DNA of 36,174 nt from Candidatus Mediterraneibacter gallistercoris (GTDB taxonomy: Bacteria; Bacillota_A; Clostridia; Lachnospirales; Lachnospiraceae): NCBI GenBank assembly GCA_019119745.1, contig DWWI01000195.1, positions 1 to 36,174 on the forward strand. Reading direction: 5' to 3'. Positions within the stretch are counted from its first letter, which is position 1, and every line of letters begins with the position of its first letter. The translations under genes and the position numbers were made by a program. The notes under the pieces are model-generated. The model was not told the DNA's origin, ran no database searches, and saw only the letters and a program-made list of their open reading frames with translations. This document shows, in pieces, positions 8,235 to 17,360 of the stretch.

Positions 8235-9290
8235 ATGTTACGAGAGCAGACAAAAGAGATCAATATCGGCGGTGTAATGATCGGAGGACATAATCCGGTA
8301 GCCATTCAGTCTATGACGAATACAAAGACAGAGGATGTGGGCGCGACAGTTGCGCAGATCCTGAAACTGGAAGCGGCGGGATGTGAAATCATCCGCTGCG
8401 CTGTACCTACAATGGAAGCGGCAGAAGCTTTGAAGGAGATTAAAAAACAGATCCATATCCCGCTTGTGGCAGATATCCATTTTGACTATCGCCTTGCAAT
8501 TGCAGCCATAGAGAACGGTGCGGACAAGATTCGTATCAATCCCGGAAATATCGGCTCGGAAGACAGGGTAAAGGCAGTTGTAGATAAGGCGAAAGAGTAC
8601 AATATCCCAATCCGCGTGGGTGTGAACAGCGGATCATTGGAGAAGCCCCTTCTGGAGAAATATGGCGGTGTTACCGCAGAAGGAATTGTTGAGAGCGCTC
8701 TGGACAAGGTACATATGATCGAGAAGATGGGGTATGACAATCTCGTTGTCAGTATCAAGTCTTCTGATGTACTTATGTGTGTGAAAGCCCATGAACTGAT
8801 CGCAAAAGAATGTCCGTATCCTCTTCATGTCGGCATTACGGAATCGGGAACTGTATATTCAGGTAATGTGAAATCGTCCGTAGGTCTGGGAATTATTCTT
8901 TATGAAGGAATCGGAAATACGATAAGAGTCTCATTGACCGGAGATCCGGTGGAAGAGATACGTACGGCAAAACTTATCCTGAAGACTCTTGGGTTAAGAA
9001 AAGGCGGTATCGAAGTTGTATCCTGTCCGACATGCGGCAGAACGAAGATTGATCTGATCGGACTTGCCAATCAGGTAGAAAAGATGGTTGCGGATATTCC
9101 TCTTGATATCAAGGTGGCTGTCATGGGATGTGTAGTAAACGGACCGGGAGAGGCAAAGGAAGCGGATATCGGTATTGCAGGCGGTATCGGTGAGGGACTT
9201 TTGATCAAAAAGGGCGAGATTATTAAGAAAGTAAAAGAAGAAGAACTTCTTGAGGCTCTCCGTCAGGAGCTTCTGAACTGGAAAGAGTAA
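8235..9290 (+). CDS. ispG: 4-hydroxy-3-methylbut-2-enyl diphosphate synthase
   Basis: A 351-residue [4Fe-4S] enzyme of the MEP isoprenoid pathway that reductively converts 2-C-methyl-D-erythritol 2,4-cyclodiphosphate to HMBPP. An N-terminal TIM barrel starts with VAIQSMTNTKTEDV. The cluster ligands C264 and C267 (SCPTCGRT) and C299 (MGCVVNGPGE) are present, with the catalytic-region glutamate E306. Length is normal for the bacterial short form. GGGAGA precedes ATG 8235 by seven bases. polC follows, an arrangement that recurs in Clostridia. Confidence 0.96.
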   Translation: MLREQTKEINIGGVMIGGHNPVAIQSMTNTKTEDVGATVAQILKLEAAGCEIIRCAVPTMEAAEALKEIKKQIHIPLVADIHFDYRLAIAAIENGADKIRINPGNIGSEDRVKAVVDKAKEYNIPIRVGVNSGSLEKPLLEKYGGVTAEGIVESALDKVHMIEKMGYDNLVVSIKSSDVLMCVKAHELIAKECPYPLHVGITESGTVYSGNVKSSVGLGIILYEGIGNTIRVSLTGDPVEEIRTAKLILKTLGLRKGGIEVVSCPTCGRTKIDLIGLANQVEKMVADIPLDIKVAVMGCVVNGPGEAKEADIGIAGGIGEGLLIKKGEIIKKVKEEELLEALRQELLNWKE

Positions 9291-9350
9291 TCTTCGAATC
9301 GGAAATTATTCGGGCGAAAGCCTGCTGAGACTGATACAGGAGTGTTTAAA

Positions 9351-12300
9351 TTGGAAAAGACCAGAAACGACAAAACCTTTTTCTATGTTTTCCCGACTCT
9401 GAAAGTGGAGGATGATATCCAGATCCTTTTTGCGGATGTGGAAGTAAAGAAGATCACGACGAATTCACGCCGTGATTTTCTTCATGTACATATATTCAGC
9501 CGGCATCTGATCCAGAAAAAGCAGATCTGGCAGATGGAGCGGCGGATCAAAGACCAGCTCTTTGGTAATGTGCGGGTAGATGTGCGCATCGAAGAAGAAT
9601 ATGCGCTTTCCGGGCAGTACACGCCGGAGGCCCTGATGAATGAATACAGGGACAGCATCGTTCTGGAACTGAAAGAGCAGAGTGTACTTGCATCCAGTAT
9701 GTTTTCACAGGCTCAGATCCATTATGAAGAAGGTAATGTGATCTGCCTCGAACTGCTTGATACGATTGTATCAGAAGGACGCAAGGAAGAAATATTAACC
9801 CTTCTTGAAAAAATCTTTAAGGACAGATTTCATATACCGGCGGATATCCGTATTACATACCGCGAACCGGATGGAAACGGGACGCGCGAATACGACGAGC
9901 AGAGACTGCAGCAGGAGATCAATGCTATTTTCGAACGGCGTGCAAGACAGCGGGGTGAGTACACGGCCAAGGAAGGCAGAAGCGGAGAATCCGGAGATTC
10001 CGGCGAGGATAATAAAGCAAATGCAAGTACAGGCGCGACATCCGGCGGAAAAAATGCTTCAGACGGGAGGTCGTCATCGAAGCATCAGTCAGGACGTGCC
10101 TCTTCCGGCAGCGGAGGCAGAAAAAACGGGAAAAGAGGAGATTTCAAAAAGAAAGATTTTTATCGTCCTGTCAAACAGGGGGATGATCCGAACCTGATTT
10201 ACGGAAGAAACTTTGACGATGAACCGATTACGCTGGATCAGGTAGTGACGGAAATGGGAGAAGTCACGGTCCACGGCAAGATCATTAACTTCGATACAAG
10301 AGAAATCCGAAATGAAAAGACTATTATCATGTTTGCGGTAACAGATTTTACTGATACGATCACTGTGAAGATGTTTACCCGCAATGATCAGCTCCCGGAG
10401 CTGCTCGGAGAATTGAAAAAAGGTGCTTTTGTAAAAATCAAAGGTATTACAACCATTGATAAATTTGACGGTGAACTGACAATCGGTTCTGTTACGGGAA
10501 TCAAGAAAATCGGTGATTTTACTGTCTCAAGAGAAGATCTCAGTCCGATCAAGAGAGTAGAACTTCATTGTCATACAAAGATGAGTGACATGGACGGCGT
10601 GTCCGAGGTAAAGGATATTGTGAAGAGGGCCCACGACTGGGGACACCCGGCAATCGCTATCACTGATCATGGTGTGGCTCAGGCTTTCCCTGACGCGAAC
10701 CACTACATCGAGACACTTGATAAAGACGATCCTTTTAAGGTTATATATGGAGTAGAGGGATATGTGGTTGATGATATGACAGATATTGCGGTGAATGCCG
10801 GCGCTCAGACCCTGGATGATACTTATATTGTATTTGATATTGAAACTACAGGATTCAGTTCTATCAGAGACCGCATCATAGAGATCGGCGCAGTTAAAGT
10901 CGTAAACGGGAGAATCGTGGACCGCTTCAGCACCTTTGTAAATCCGCAGAGGCCGATTCCGTTTGAGATTACGAATCTGACAAGTATCACGGATGAGATG
11001 GTCATGGATTCACCGGCCATTGACGTAATACTTCCGCAGTTTCTTGAATTTATAGGAGACGGTGTACTCGTAGCCCATAATGCAGGTTTTGATGTGGGAT
11101 TTATCGAACAGAACTGTAGAAATCTGGGATTAAATGATCATTTTGTCTATCTGGATACTGTGGCTCTGGCCCGGGTGCTTCTGCCGACATTGTCGAAATA
11201 TAAGCTGAATGTAGTTGCGAAAGCACTGAATATCTCACTTGAAAATCATCACCGGGCAGTGGACGATGCGGGGGCGACAGCAGAGATTTTTGTAAAATTT
11301 GTGGAAATGCTGAAGAAAGATAACATTACCACATTAAAAGAAGTCAACCATTTCGGTGACCGGAATGTAAATGCGATCCGGAAGATGCCGACACACCATA
11401 TTATCATACTGGCAAAGAACGATATCGGAAGATATAATCTTTATCAGCTGATCACGGAGTCGCACCTGACTTATTATGCGAGACGGCCCAGAATACCGAA
11501 AAGTCTGTTAAATGAACACAGGGAAGGGCTTCTGATCGGAAGCGCCTGTGAGGCGGGCGAACTGTATCAGGCAGTGCTCGAGAAGCGGTCCGCCCAGCAG
11601 ATCGCGAAACTGGCGGATTTTTATGACTACTATGAGATACAGCCCCTCGGAAACAACCGGTTTATGATAGAAAGCGACCGTACGCCGGACGTTAATTCAG
11701 AGGAGGATCTGAAAAACATTAACCGCGAGATTGTTGAGCTGGGAGAAAAGTTCGGAAAACCTGTGGTTGCCACGTGTGACGTTCATTTTCTTGATCCGGA
11801 CGATGAAGTATACCGCAGGATCATCATGGCGGGAAAGGGATTTGACGACGCCGATAATCAGGCGCCTCTCTTCCTTCGAACAACCGAGGAGATGCTGGAT
11901 GAGTTCTCTTATCTGGGAGCGGCTAAAGCGCGGGAGATTGTTGTGGATAACCCGGTGAAGATTGCCGGTATGATTGAAAAGATATCGCCGGTAAATCCGA
12001 ATAAATGTCCGCCGGTGATCGAAAATTCCGATCAGGAATTGAGAAATATCTGTTACCGCAGGGCGCATGAGATGTATGGGGAAGATCTCCCGGTCCAGGT
12101 GTCCGAACGTCTGGAAAAAGAGCTTAATTCTATTATTTCCAACGGGTATGCCGTTATGTATATCATCGCTCAGAAGCTGGTGTGGAAATCTAATGCGGAC
12201 GGTTATCTCGTCGGGTCCCGTGGTTCGGTGGGCTCTTCTTTTGTCGCTACTATGGCGGGAATCACGGAGGTAAATCCGTTAAGTCCGCACTATTATTGTA

Positions 12301-13940
12301 AAAAATGCCATTACAGTGACTTCGAGTCGGAAGAGGTAAAAGCGTTTGCCGGAGGATGTGGATTTGATATGCCGGATAAGAACTGTCCGGTATGCGGTGA
12401 ACCGCTTGTCAAAGCCGGCTTTGATATCCCGTTTGAGACATTCCTTGGTTTTAAGGGAGACAAAGAGCCTGATATCGACCTGAACTTTTCCGGAGATTAT
12501 CAGGCGAAAGCCCACAAATACACCGAGGTTCTGTTCGGTGAGGGTCATACGTTTAAGGCGGGGACGATCGGTACACTGGCTGATAAAACGGCTTACGGTT
12601 TTGTTAAGAATTATTACGAAGAGCGGGAACAGAGAAAGCGGCGCTGTGAGATCGAGAGAATAACAGTAGGTTGTACAGGAATCCGGCGGAGTACGGGACA
12701 GCATCCGGGTGGTATTGTCGTACTGCCGCATGGCCATGATATCAATGAATTTACTCCGGTACAGCATCCGGCTAATGATATGGAGTGCGGTATTATCACG
12801 ACGCATTTTGACTATCATTCCATTGACCATAACCTTTTGAAACTGGATATTCTCGGACATGATGATCCGACTATGATCCGTACCCTTGAAGATTACATTA
12901 CCTCTGATGCTATGGACAATGAGTACAATGAAGAGCATCCGTTTATAGCTACAGAGATCCCGCTGGACGACAAGGAAGTTATCGAGCTGTTCCACGGAAC
13001 GGATGTGCTCGGCATCAAACCTGAGGATATCGACGGATGTAAACTGGGCTGTCTGGGAATCCCTGAGTTTGGAACGGACTTCGTTATCCAGATGGTAGAA
13101 GATACAAAACCCCAGACGCTGTCTGACCTGATCCGTATCTCCGGTCTGTCCCATGGAACCAATGTGTGGCTGGGAAATGCACAGGAACTGGTAAAATCAG
13201 GGAAAGCGACCATTTCAACCGCTATTTGTACCCGAGACGATATCATGATCTATCTGATCAATAAAGGCGTGGAAAGCGCGCTGGCGTTTACGATCATGGA
13301 AAGTGTACGTAAAGGAAAAGGGCTGAAGCCGGAGTGGGAAGAAGCTATGACGGCTCAGGGCGTGCCGGACTGGTACATCTGGTCGTGCAAGAAGATCAGT
13401 TACATGTTCCCGAAGGCTCATGCGGCTGCGTATGTCATGATGGCATACCGCATCGCTTACTGTAAGATCAACTATCCTCTGGCGTATTACGCAGCGTATT
13501 TCAGTATTCGTGCAGACGCATTCACATACGAGATCATGTGTCAGGGCAAGGACAAGCTGAATTACTATATGCAGGATTATAAAAAACGGAGTGACTCTCT
13601 CAGCAAGAAAGAGCAGGATGTTATGAAGGATATGAAGATTGTGCAGGAGATGTATGCCCGCGGGTTTGAGTTCGTACCTATCGATCTTTATAAGGCTAAA
13701 GCGAAGATGTTCCAGATTGTTGACGGAAAGCTTATGCCGTCCTTCGCCAGTATTGAAGGTATGGGTGACAAGGCGGCCGAGGCAGTAGAGGAGGCGTCGA
13801 AAGACGGCCCGTATCTGTCTCTGGATGATTTCCGTCAGCGAACCAAAGTGAGCAAGACAGTTATCGATCTGATGCAGGGACTGGGACTCTTTGGAGATCT
13901 GCCCGAAAGCAATCAGCTGTCCTTGTTCGATTTTGCGTAA
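9351..13940 (+). CDS. polC: DNA polymerase III PolC-type, replicative alpha subunit with proofreading exonuclease
   Basis: A 1529-residue Gram-positive replicative DNA polymerase. In order: N-terminal domain to about residue 200; a Gly/Ser-rich linker (about 204-265); an OB fold near 300-395; the PHP domain start (VELHCHTKMSDMDG, near 405); an inserted DnaQ-type exonuclease beginning YIVFDIETTGFSS; the rest of PHP; then the polymerase palm and fingers with GSRGSVGSSF, a zinc-type CKKC...CPVCGEP cluster and PDIDLNFSG. The C-terminus ends in the beta-clamp motif QLSLF (1522-1526). TTG 9351 is chosen because AGGAG (9338-9342) lies eight bases upstream; the in-frame GTG at 9342 overlaps that site. 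Confidence 0.97.
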   Translation: MEKTRNDKTFFYVFPTLKVEDDIQILFADVEVKKITTNSRRDFLHVHIFSRHLIQKKQIWQMERRIKDQLFGNVRVDVRIEEEYALSGQYTPEALMNEYRDSIVLELKEQSVLASSMFSQAQIHYEEGNVICLELLDTIVSEGRKEEILTLLEKIFKDRFHIPADIRITYREPDGNGTREYDEQRLQQEINAIFERRARQRGEYTAKEGRSGESGDSGEDNKANASTGATSGGKNASDGRSSSKHQSGRASSGSGGRKNGKRGDFKKKDFYRPVKQGDDPNLIYGRNFDDEPITLDQVVTEMGEVTVHGKIINFDTREIRNEKTIIMFAVTDFTDTITVKMFTRNDQLPELLGELKKGAFVKIKGITTIDKFDGELTIGSVTGIKKIGDFTVSREDLSPIKRVELHCHTKMSDMDGVSEVKDIVKRAHDWGHPAIAITDHGVAQAFPDANHYIETLDKDDPFKVIYGVEGYVVDDMTDIAVNAGAQTLDDTYIVFDIETTGFSSIRDRIIEIGAVKVVNGRIVDRFSTFVNPQRPIPFEITNLTSITDEMVMDSPAIDVILPQFLEFIGDGVLVAHNAGFDVGFIEQNCRNLGLNDHFVYLDTVALARVLLPTLSKYKLNVVAKALNISLENHHRAVDDAGATAEIFVKFVEMLKKDNITTLKEVNHFGDRNVNAIRKMPTHHIIILAKNDIGRYNLYQLITESHLTYYARRPRIPKSLLNEHREGLLIGSACEAGELYQAVLEKRSAQQIAKLADFYDYYEIQPLGNNRFMIESDRTPDVNSEEDLKNINREIVELGEKFGKPVVATCDVHFLDPDDEVYRRIIMAGKGFDDADNQAPLFLRTTEEMLDEFSYLGAAKAREIVVDNPVKIAGMIEKISPVNPNKCPPVIENSDQELRNICYRRAHEMYGEDLPVQVSERLEKELNSIISNGYAVMYIIAQKLVWKSNADGYLVGSRGSVGSSFVATMAGITEVNPLSPHYYCKKCHYSDFESEEVKAFAGGCGFDMPDKNCPVCGEPLVKAGFDIPFETFLGFKGDKEPDIDLNFSGDYQAKAHKYTEVLFGEGHTFKAGTIGTLADKTAYGFVKNYYEEREQRKRRCEIERITVGCTGIRRSTGQHPGGIVVLPHGHDINEFTPVQHPANDMECGIITTHFDYHSIDHNLLKLDILGHDDPTMIRTLEDYITSDAMDNEYNEEHPFIATEIPLDDKEVIELFHGTDVLGIKPEDIDGCKLGCLGIPEFGTDFVIQMVEDTKPQTLSDLIRISGLSHGTNVWLGNAQELVKSGKATISTAICTRDDIMIYLINKGVESALAFTIMESVRKGKGLKPEWEEAMTAQGVPDWYIWSCKKISYMFPKAHAAAYVMMAYRIAYCKINYPLAYYAAYFSIRADAFTYEIMCQGKDKLNYYMQDYKKRSDSLSKKEQDVMKDMKIVQEMYARGFEFVPIDLYKAKAKMFQIVDGKLMPSFASIEGMGDKAAEAVEEASKDGPYLSLDDFRQRTKVSKTVIDLMQGLGLFGDLPESNQLSLFDFA

Positions 13941-14023
13941 TTACGGGCGGATAACTACAGCGGCGGGAATGTCAGCCATGAGAGGACAAAGAAAAATAAT
14001 AGATAGACGCGGTTCAGGCGCTG

Positions 14024-14032
14024 TGCTATAAT
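14024..14032 (+). promoter_or_regulatory. Extended -10 promoter for glyA
   Basis: TGCTATAAT gives a perfect -10 with an extended TGn element. The -35 (TAGACG at 14004-14009, 17 bases upstream) matches consensus at four of six positions. It lies in the 145-base gap after polC, giving a leader of about 47 bases before glyA. Confidence 0.7.
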
Positions 14033-14085
14033 GACTTCAATGTGTTAATGTAACAATGTGAATTAGATTAATGGAGGATATGTAA

Positions 14086-15321
14086 ATGTACGACTTCGAT
14101 GAGATCATGACAACAGACCCGGAAATTGCAAATGCGATAAAAGCGGAGATGGAGAGACAGAATTCCCATATTGAGCTGATCGCCTCTGAAAACTGGGTGA
14201 GTAAGGCCGTTATGGCGGCTATGGGAAGCCCTCTGACCAATAAATATGCGGAAGGATATCCGGGCAAGAGATACTACGGAGGATGCCAGTGTGTTGATAT
14301 CGTAGAAGAATTGGCCCGGGAACGCGCTAAAGAGTTGTTCGGATGTGAGTATGCCAATGTGCAGCCCCATTCCGGAGCACAGGCAAATATGGCAGTATTC
14401 TTTGCCATTCTTCAGCCGGGAGACACCTACATGGGCATGAATCTTGATCATGGCGGACATCTGACTCACGGTTCACCGGTTAATATGTCGGGAAAATACT
14501 ATAATGTCGTACCTTATGGCGTCAATGATGAAGGTGTGATCGACTATGACAAGGTGCTGGAGATCGCGAAAGAGTGCAGACCCAAAATGATTGTTGCCGG
14601 TGCCAGCGCCTATGCGCGCACTATTGATTTCAAGCGGTTCCGTGAGATTGCCGATGAAGTCGGCGCTTATTTGATGGTTGATATGGCACATATAGCAGGT
14701 CTTGTAGCGGCCGGGCTCCATCCGAGTCCGATCCCGTATGCGCATGTGACAACGACTACGACGCATAAGACACTGAGAGGACCCCGAGGCGGTATGATCC
14801 TCTCCAGCAATGAGATGAATGAGAAGTTCAACTTTAACAAAGCAGTATTCCCGGGAATCCAGGGAGGACCGCTTATGCATGTGATCGCAGCAAAAGCAGT
14901 GTGCTTCAAGGAAGCACTTCAGCCGGAATTTAAAGAGTATCAGAAGCAGATTCTGAAGAACGCCAAGGCACTCTGCGAAGGACTGAAAAAACGTGGCGTA
15001 AAAATCGTATCCGGTGACACGGACAATCATCTGATGCTGGTCGACCTGACAGAGAAGAATGTCAGTGGAAAAGAACTGGAGAAACGTCTGGATGATGCGC
15101 ATATCACCTGTAACAAGAACACGATTCCCAATGATCCACGTTCCCCGTTTGTCACAAGTGGCGTGAGACTTGGTACTCCCGCAGTGACAACCCGCGGCAT
15201 GAAAGAAGAGGACATGGATAAGATTGCCGAGATCATCGCCATGGTTATCGAGAGCGAGGACAATGTAGAGGCAGGAAGAAAGATGGCGGCAGAACTGCCG
15301 GAGAAATATCCGCTCTGCTAA
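14086..15321 (+). CDS. glyA: Serine hydroxymethyltransferase
   Basis: A 411-residue PLP enzyme that interconverts serine and glycine while loading one-carbon units on tetrahydrofolate. The PLP lysine is K228 in [16 protein letters not shown], the most diagnostic stretch of the family. [14 protein letters not shown] near 32-46, [15 protein letters not shown] (52-66) and [14 protein letters not shown] (197-210) are also intact. Length is typical. GGAGG precedes the ATG by eight bases. It has its own extended -10 promoter and is followed by a large non-coding region rather than an obvious terminator. Confidence 0.97.
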   Translation: MYDFDEIMTTDPEIANAIKAEMERQNSHIELIASENWVSKAVMAAMGSPLTNKYAEGYPGKRYYGGCQCVDIVEELARERAKELFGCEYANVQPHSGAQANMAVFFAILQPGDTYMGMNLDHGGHLTHGSPVNMSGKYYNVVPYGVNDEGVIDYDKVLEIAKECRPKMIVAGASAYARTIDFKRFREIADEVGAYLMVDMAHIAGLVAAGLHPSPIPYAHVTTTTTHKTLRGPRGGMILSSNEMNEKFNFNKAVFPGIQGGPLMHVIAAKAVCFKEALQPEFKEYQKQILKNAKALCEGLKKRGVKIVSGDTDNHLMLVDLTEKNVSGKELEKRLDDAHITCNKNTIPNDPRSPFVTSGVRLGTPAVTTRGMKEEDMDKIAEIIAMVIESEDNVEAGRKMAAELPEKYPLC

Positions 15322-15376
15322 GTTCGTATTTTCCGTACTGGCTGCGATTGGAAAATCCTTCGAAAAGCAGCTATTT

Positions 15377-15637
15377 ACAGATTGTCTGACTTACGTATTC
15401 GCGGACAAAGAGAGGTTGATTCCGACTCCGGCTGCAGAGTATAAGAGAAACTAACAAAGCAGGACAAATGCTAAATACAAATCGATCAAACGGAGAACTC
15501 CCGAAGATCAAACAACTCCGTTTGATCGATTAACGCATTCATCCTGCTTTTAAGTTTCTCTTATACTCTTACGCAGTCGCCGGAATCAACCCCTCTCCGC
15601 CCGCGAAAGACGCATCAAATCGTCTCTATATATCTGT
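15377..15637. repeat. Long imperfect inverted repeat (about 260 bases)
   Basis: Nested complementary blocks meet around a 20-base apex: 15481-15495 with 15516-15530 (15 bp perfect), 15459-15464 with 15542-15547, 15436-15452 with 15553-15569 (17 bp perfect), 15414-15424 with 15581-15591 (11 bp), 15398-15404 with 15601-15607 (7 bp) and 15377-15382 with 15632-15637. The blocks are in register with small internal loops, so either strand's transcript could fold into one long hairpin. It could be a MITE-like element, a structured RNA or a chromosomal structure site; no coding role is apparent. Confidence 0.88.
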
Positions 15638-15844
15638 TTTCCACGGCTTCCTGTCCATCCGCCGGTTCGATAAATACTCATATGAGCCAAAAGAAATCAG
15701 GACTTTTTTGACCAGGATTCCATGCATTCCAACTGGCATAAATCCATTAAGTTGAGAGCGGTTCTCTGCCTAACACATATAAGTCCTTCTCGATTACTTT
15801 TTCCTTCAACCGGTTTCTTTTACATTCCAATTTATCGGAGTGAA

Positions 15845-15950
15845 TGCCGGATTCGATAAAGCAGAAAACGGACTGAGATGAACCGCAGGAAGACTCGAAA
15901 AGTATTTCCATGCCTCATCTCCGTCCGTTTTCGGACCTTATCCCCATCGG
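15845..15950. repeat. Second imperfect inverted repeat upstream of paaK
   Basis: 15864-15881 pairs with 15915-15932 at 17 of 18 positions, extended outward by GATAA (15855-15859) with TTATC (15938-15942) and by partly matching flanks. Within the right arm, GTCCG (15923-15927) can instead pair with CGGAC (15932-15936) around a TTTT loop, so two mutually exclusive folds exist. It lies just upstream of the paaK promoter. Confidence 0.75.
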
Positions 15951-16000
15951 TATTTAGTCCGACAAACATGAATTTTCCACTTTAAATCGGCAAAGTATTG

Positions 16001-16009
16001 TGATATACT
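16001..16009 (+). promoter_or_regulatory. Extended -10 promoter for the aryl-pyruvate operon
   Basis: TGATATACT is an extended -10 with TATACT at 16004-16009. The matching -35 position (15981-15986, TTTAAA) is weak, as expected for an extended -10 promoter. It lies 40 bases before the paaK start and downstream of both palindromes. Confidence 0.55.
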
Positions 16010-16048
16010 GAAACAAGGCGAATGTTTAAGCGAAGGAGGACACATACA

Positions 16049-17359
16049 ATGATATGGGATAAGGAGGAGACTCTCCCCAGAGAAGAGATCGAAGCAATCC
16101 AGCTTGCCAAATTGAAGGATACGGTCCACTACATTTATGATCGGGTAAAACCGTACCGTGACAAGATGGATGCGGCGGGCATTAAGCCGGACGACGTGCA
16201 GACACTGGAGGATCTGAAGCGTCTGCCTTTTACATATAAAGCGGATTTCAGAGACAACTATCCGGACGGGCTTTTTGCAGTAGATAAGAAAGAAATCGTG
16301 CGCTATCATGCAAGCTCGGGAACGACCGGGAAACCGACAGTTGTAGGATATACGAGAAATGATCTGGACATGTGGCTCAATAATGTGGCAAGACTTGCCT
16401 GTATGGGCGGCGCTACGGCCGATGATGTGGCGCAGATCTCATTTGGATATGGTACATTTACAGGAGCGCTTGGCCTTCACGGCGGCCTTGAAAAGATCGG
16501 CGCATCCGTGATTCCTATGTCTTCAGGCAATACGAACAAACAGATTATGTTTCTTCAGGATATGGGAGTAACGCTTCTGGTAGCTACTCCGTCCTATGCG
16601 CTTCACCTCGGGGAAGAGATAAGAAACCGGGGCATCGATCCGTCGAAAGACCTTAAGTTGCATATCGGCCTTTTCGGAGGCGAAGGCATGACAGAGCCGA
16701 TGCGTGATGAGATGCATAAGGTATGGGGAGACCAGTTCGTCTGTACACAGAACTACGGCATGAGTGAGCTCTGCGGTCCGGGAGTGGCAGGAGAGTGTAC
16801 GGAACTTTGCGGTATGCATGTGAATGAAGACTGGTTTATACCCGAGATCATCGATCCGGAAACAGAGGAAGTGCTTCCGCCGGGCGAACTTGGTGAGCTT
16901 GTAGTGACATGCCTCGGCAAAGAGGCACTGCCTTTGGTTAGATACCGGACAGGAGACCTTACAAGACTGATGTATGAGCCGTGCAAGTGCGGACGTACAA
17001 CGTGCAGGATGGAAAATATTTCCGGCCGTGCGGACGATATGCTTGTCATCCGCGGAGTAAATGTATTCCCGACGCAGATCGAGGAAGTGCTCCTCAAGAT
17101 TGATGAGATCGGACCTCATTACGAGATCCTTGTAGAGCGCAGGAACAGACTGGATGTTATGACAATAACAGTGGAACTGATCGACGACAGACTGCTTGAC
17201 AGCTATGCAAAACTCAGCGAACTCGAGAGCAGGATCAAGAAAGCACTGAAAGCTCAGCTTGGCCTTGCTACGCAGATCAGGCTCGTGGCTCCTAATTCGC
17301 TGCAGAGATTTGAGGGCAAAGCGAAGAGAGTGACAGATTTACGAAAGGATGGTTTATGA
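16049..17359 (+). CDS. paaK: Phenylacetate-CoA ligase family protein (first copy)
   Basis: A 436-residue AMP-forming aryl-CoA ligase of the PaaK family. It has the phosphate-binding loop SSGTTGKPT (89-97), YGMSELCGPGVAGEC as the adenine/acyl pocket motif, VRYRTGDL and the hinge-region segment ISGRADDMLVIRGVNVFPTQIEE. CKCGRTTC adds a cysteine cluster seen in this family. It would join phenylacetate, indoleacetate or similar acids to CoA, or run in reverse to conserve energy from aryl-acetyl-CoA. ATG 16049 follows AAGGAGG by nine bases; an ATG at 16022 lies upstream of that site and is rejected. It is the first gene of the paaK-iorA-iorB-ACT-paaK-ACT operon. Confidence 0.92.
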   Translation: MIWDKEETLPREEIEAIQLAKLKDTVHYIYDRVKPYRDKMDAAGIKPDDVQTLEDLKRLPFTYKADFRDNYPDGLFAVDKKEIVRYHASSGTTGKPTVVGYTRNDLDMWLNNVARLACMGGATADDVAQISFGYGTFTGALGLHGGLEKIGASVIPMSSGNTNKQIMFLQDMGVTLLVATPSYALHLGEEIRNRGIDPSKDLKLHIGLFGGEGMTEPMRDEMHKVWGDQFVCTQNYGMSELCGPGVAGECTELCGMHVNEDWFIPEIIDPETEEVLPPGELGELVVTCLGKEALPLVRYRTGDLTRLMYEPCKCGRTTCRMENISGRADDMLVIRGVNVFPTQIEEVLLKIDEIGPHYEILVERRNRLDVMTITVELIDDRLLDSYAKLSELESRIKKALKAQLGLATQIRLVAPNSLQRFEGKAKRVTDLRKDGL

Positions 17360-17360
17360 T

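Larger units (their letters stand above)
15322..16048 (+). other. Gene-free 727-base stretch with two large palindromes
   Basis: I find no convincing gene, no match to a riboswitch class I recognise, and no insertion sequence. A weak stem (15328-15334 with 15350-15356) follows the glyA stop. The region is dominated by a long imperfect palindrome (15377-15637) and a smaller one (about 15845-15950), described separately. Between them, 15638-15840 has short dyads such as CTCATATGAG and AGAG-N5-CTCT, and the motif TTCGATAAA appears twice (15668 and 15852 areas). The last 65 bases carry the promoter and ribosome binding site of the next operon. Confidence 0.7.

Noticed and set aside
12279..13154. 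Open frame of 291 codons on the reverse strand within polC
   Set aside because: It lies entirely opposite the conserved PolC polymerase domain, has no ribosome binding site of note and its translation resembles no family I recognise.
15875..15888. T-box-like stretch (GATGAACCGCAG) upstream of paaK
   Set aside because: It resembles the T-box core only in part (TG-AACCGC). The full conserved box, a specifier loop and a following terminator are missing, and the likely promoter is downstream.
15322..16048. Decayed insertion sequence or prophage remnant
   Set aside because: No transposase, integrase or phage-like fragment can be read in any frame; only palindromes and short dyads are visible.
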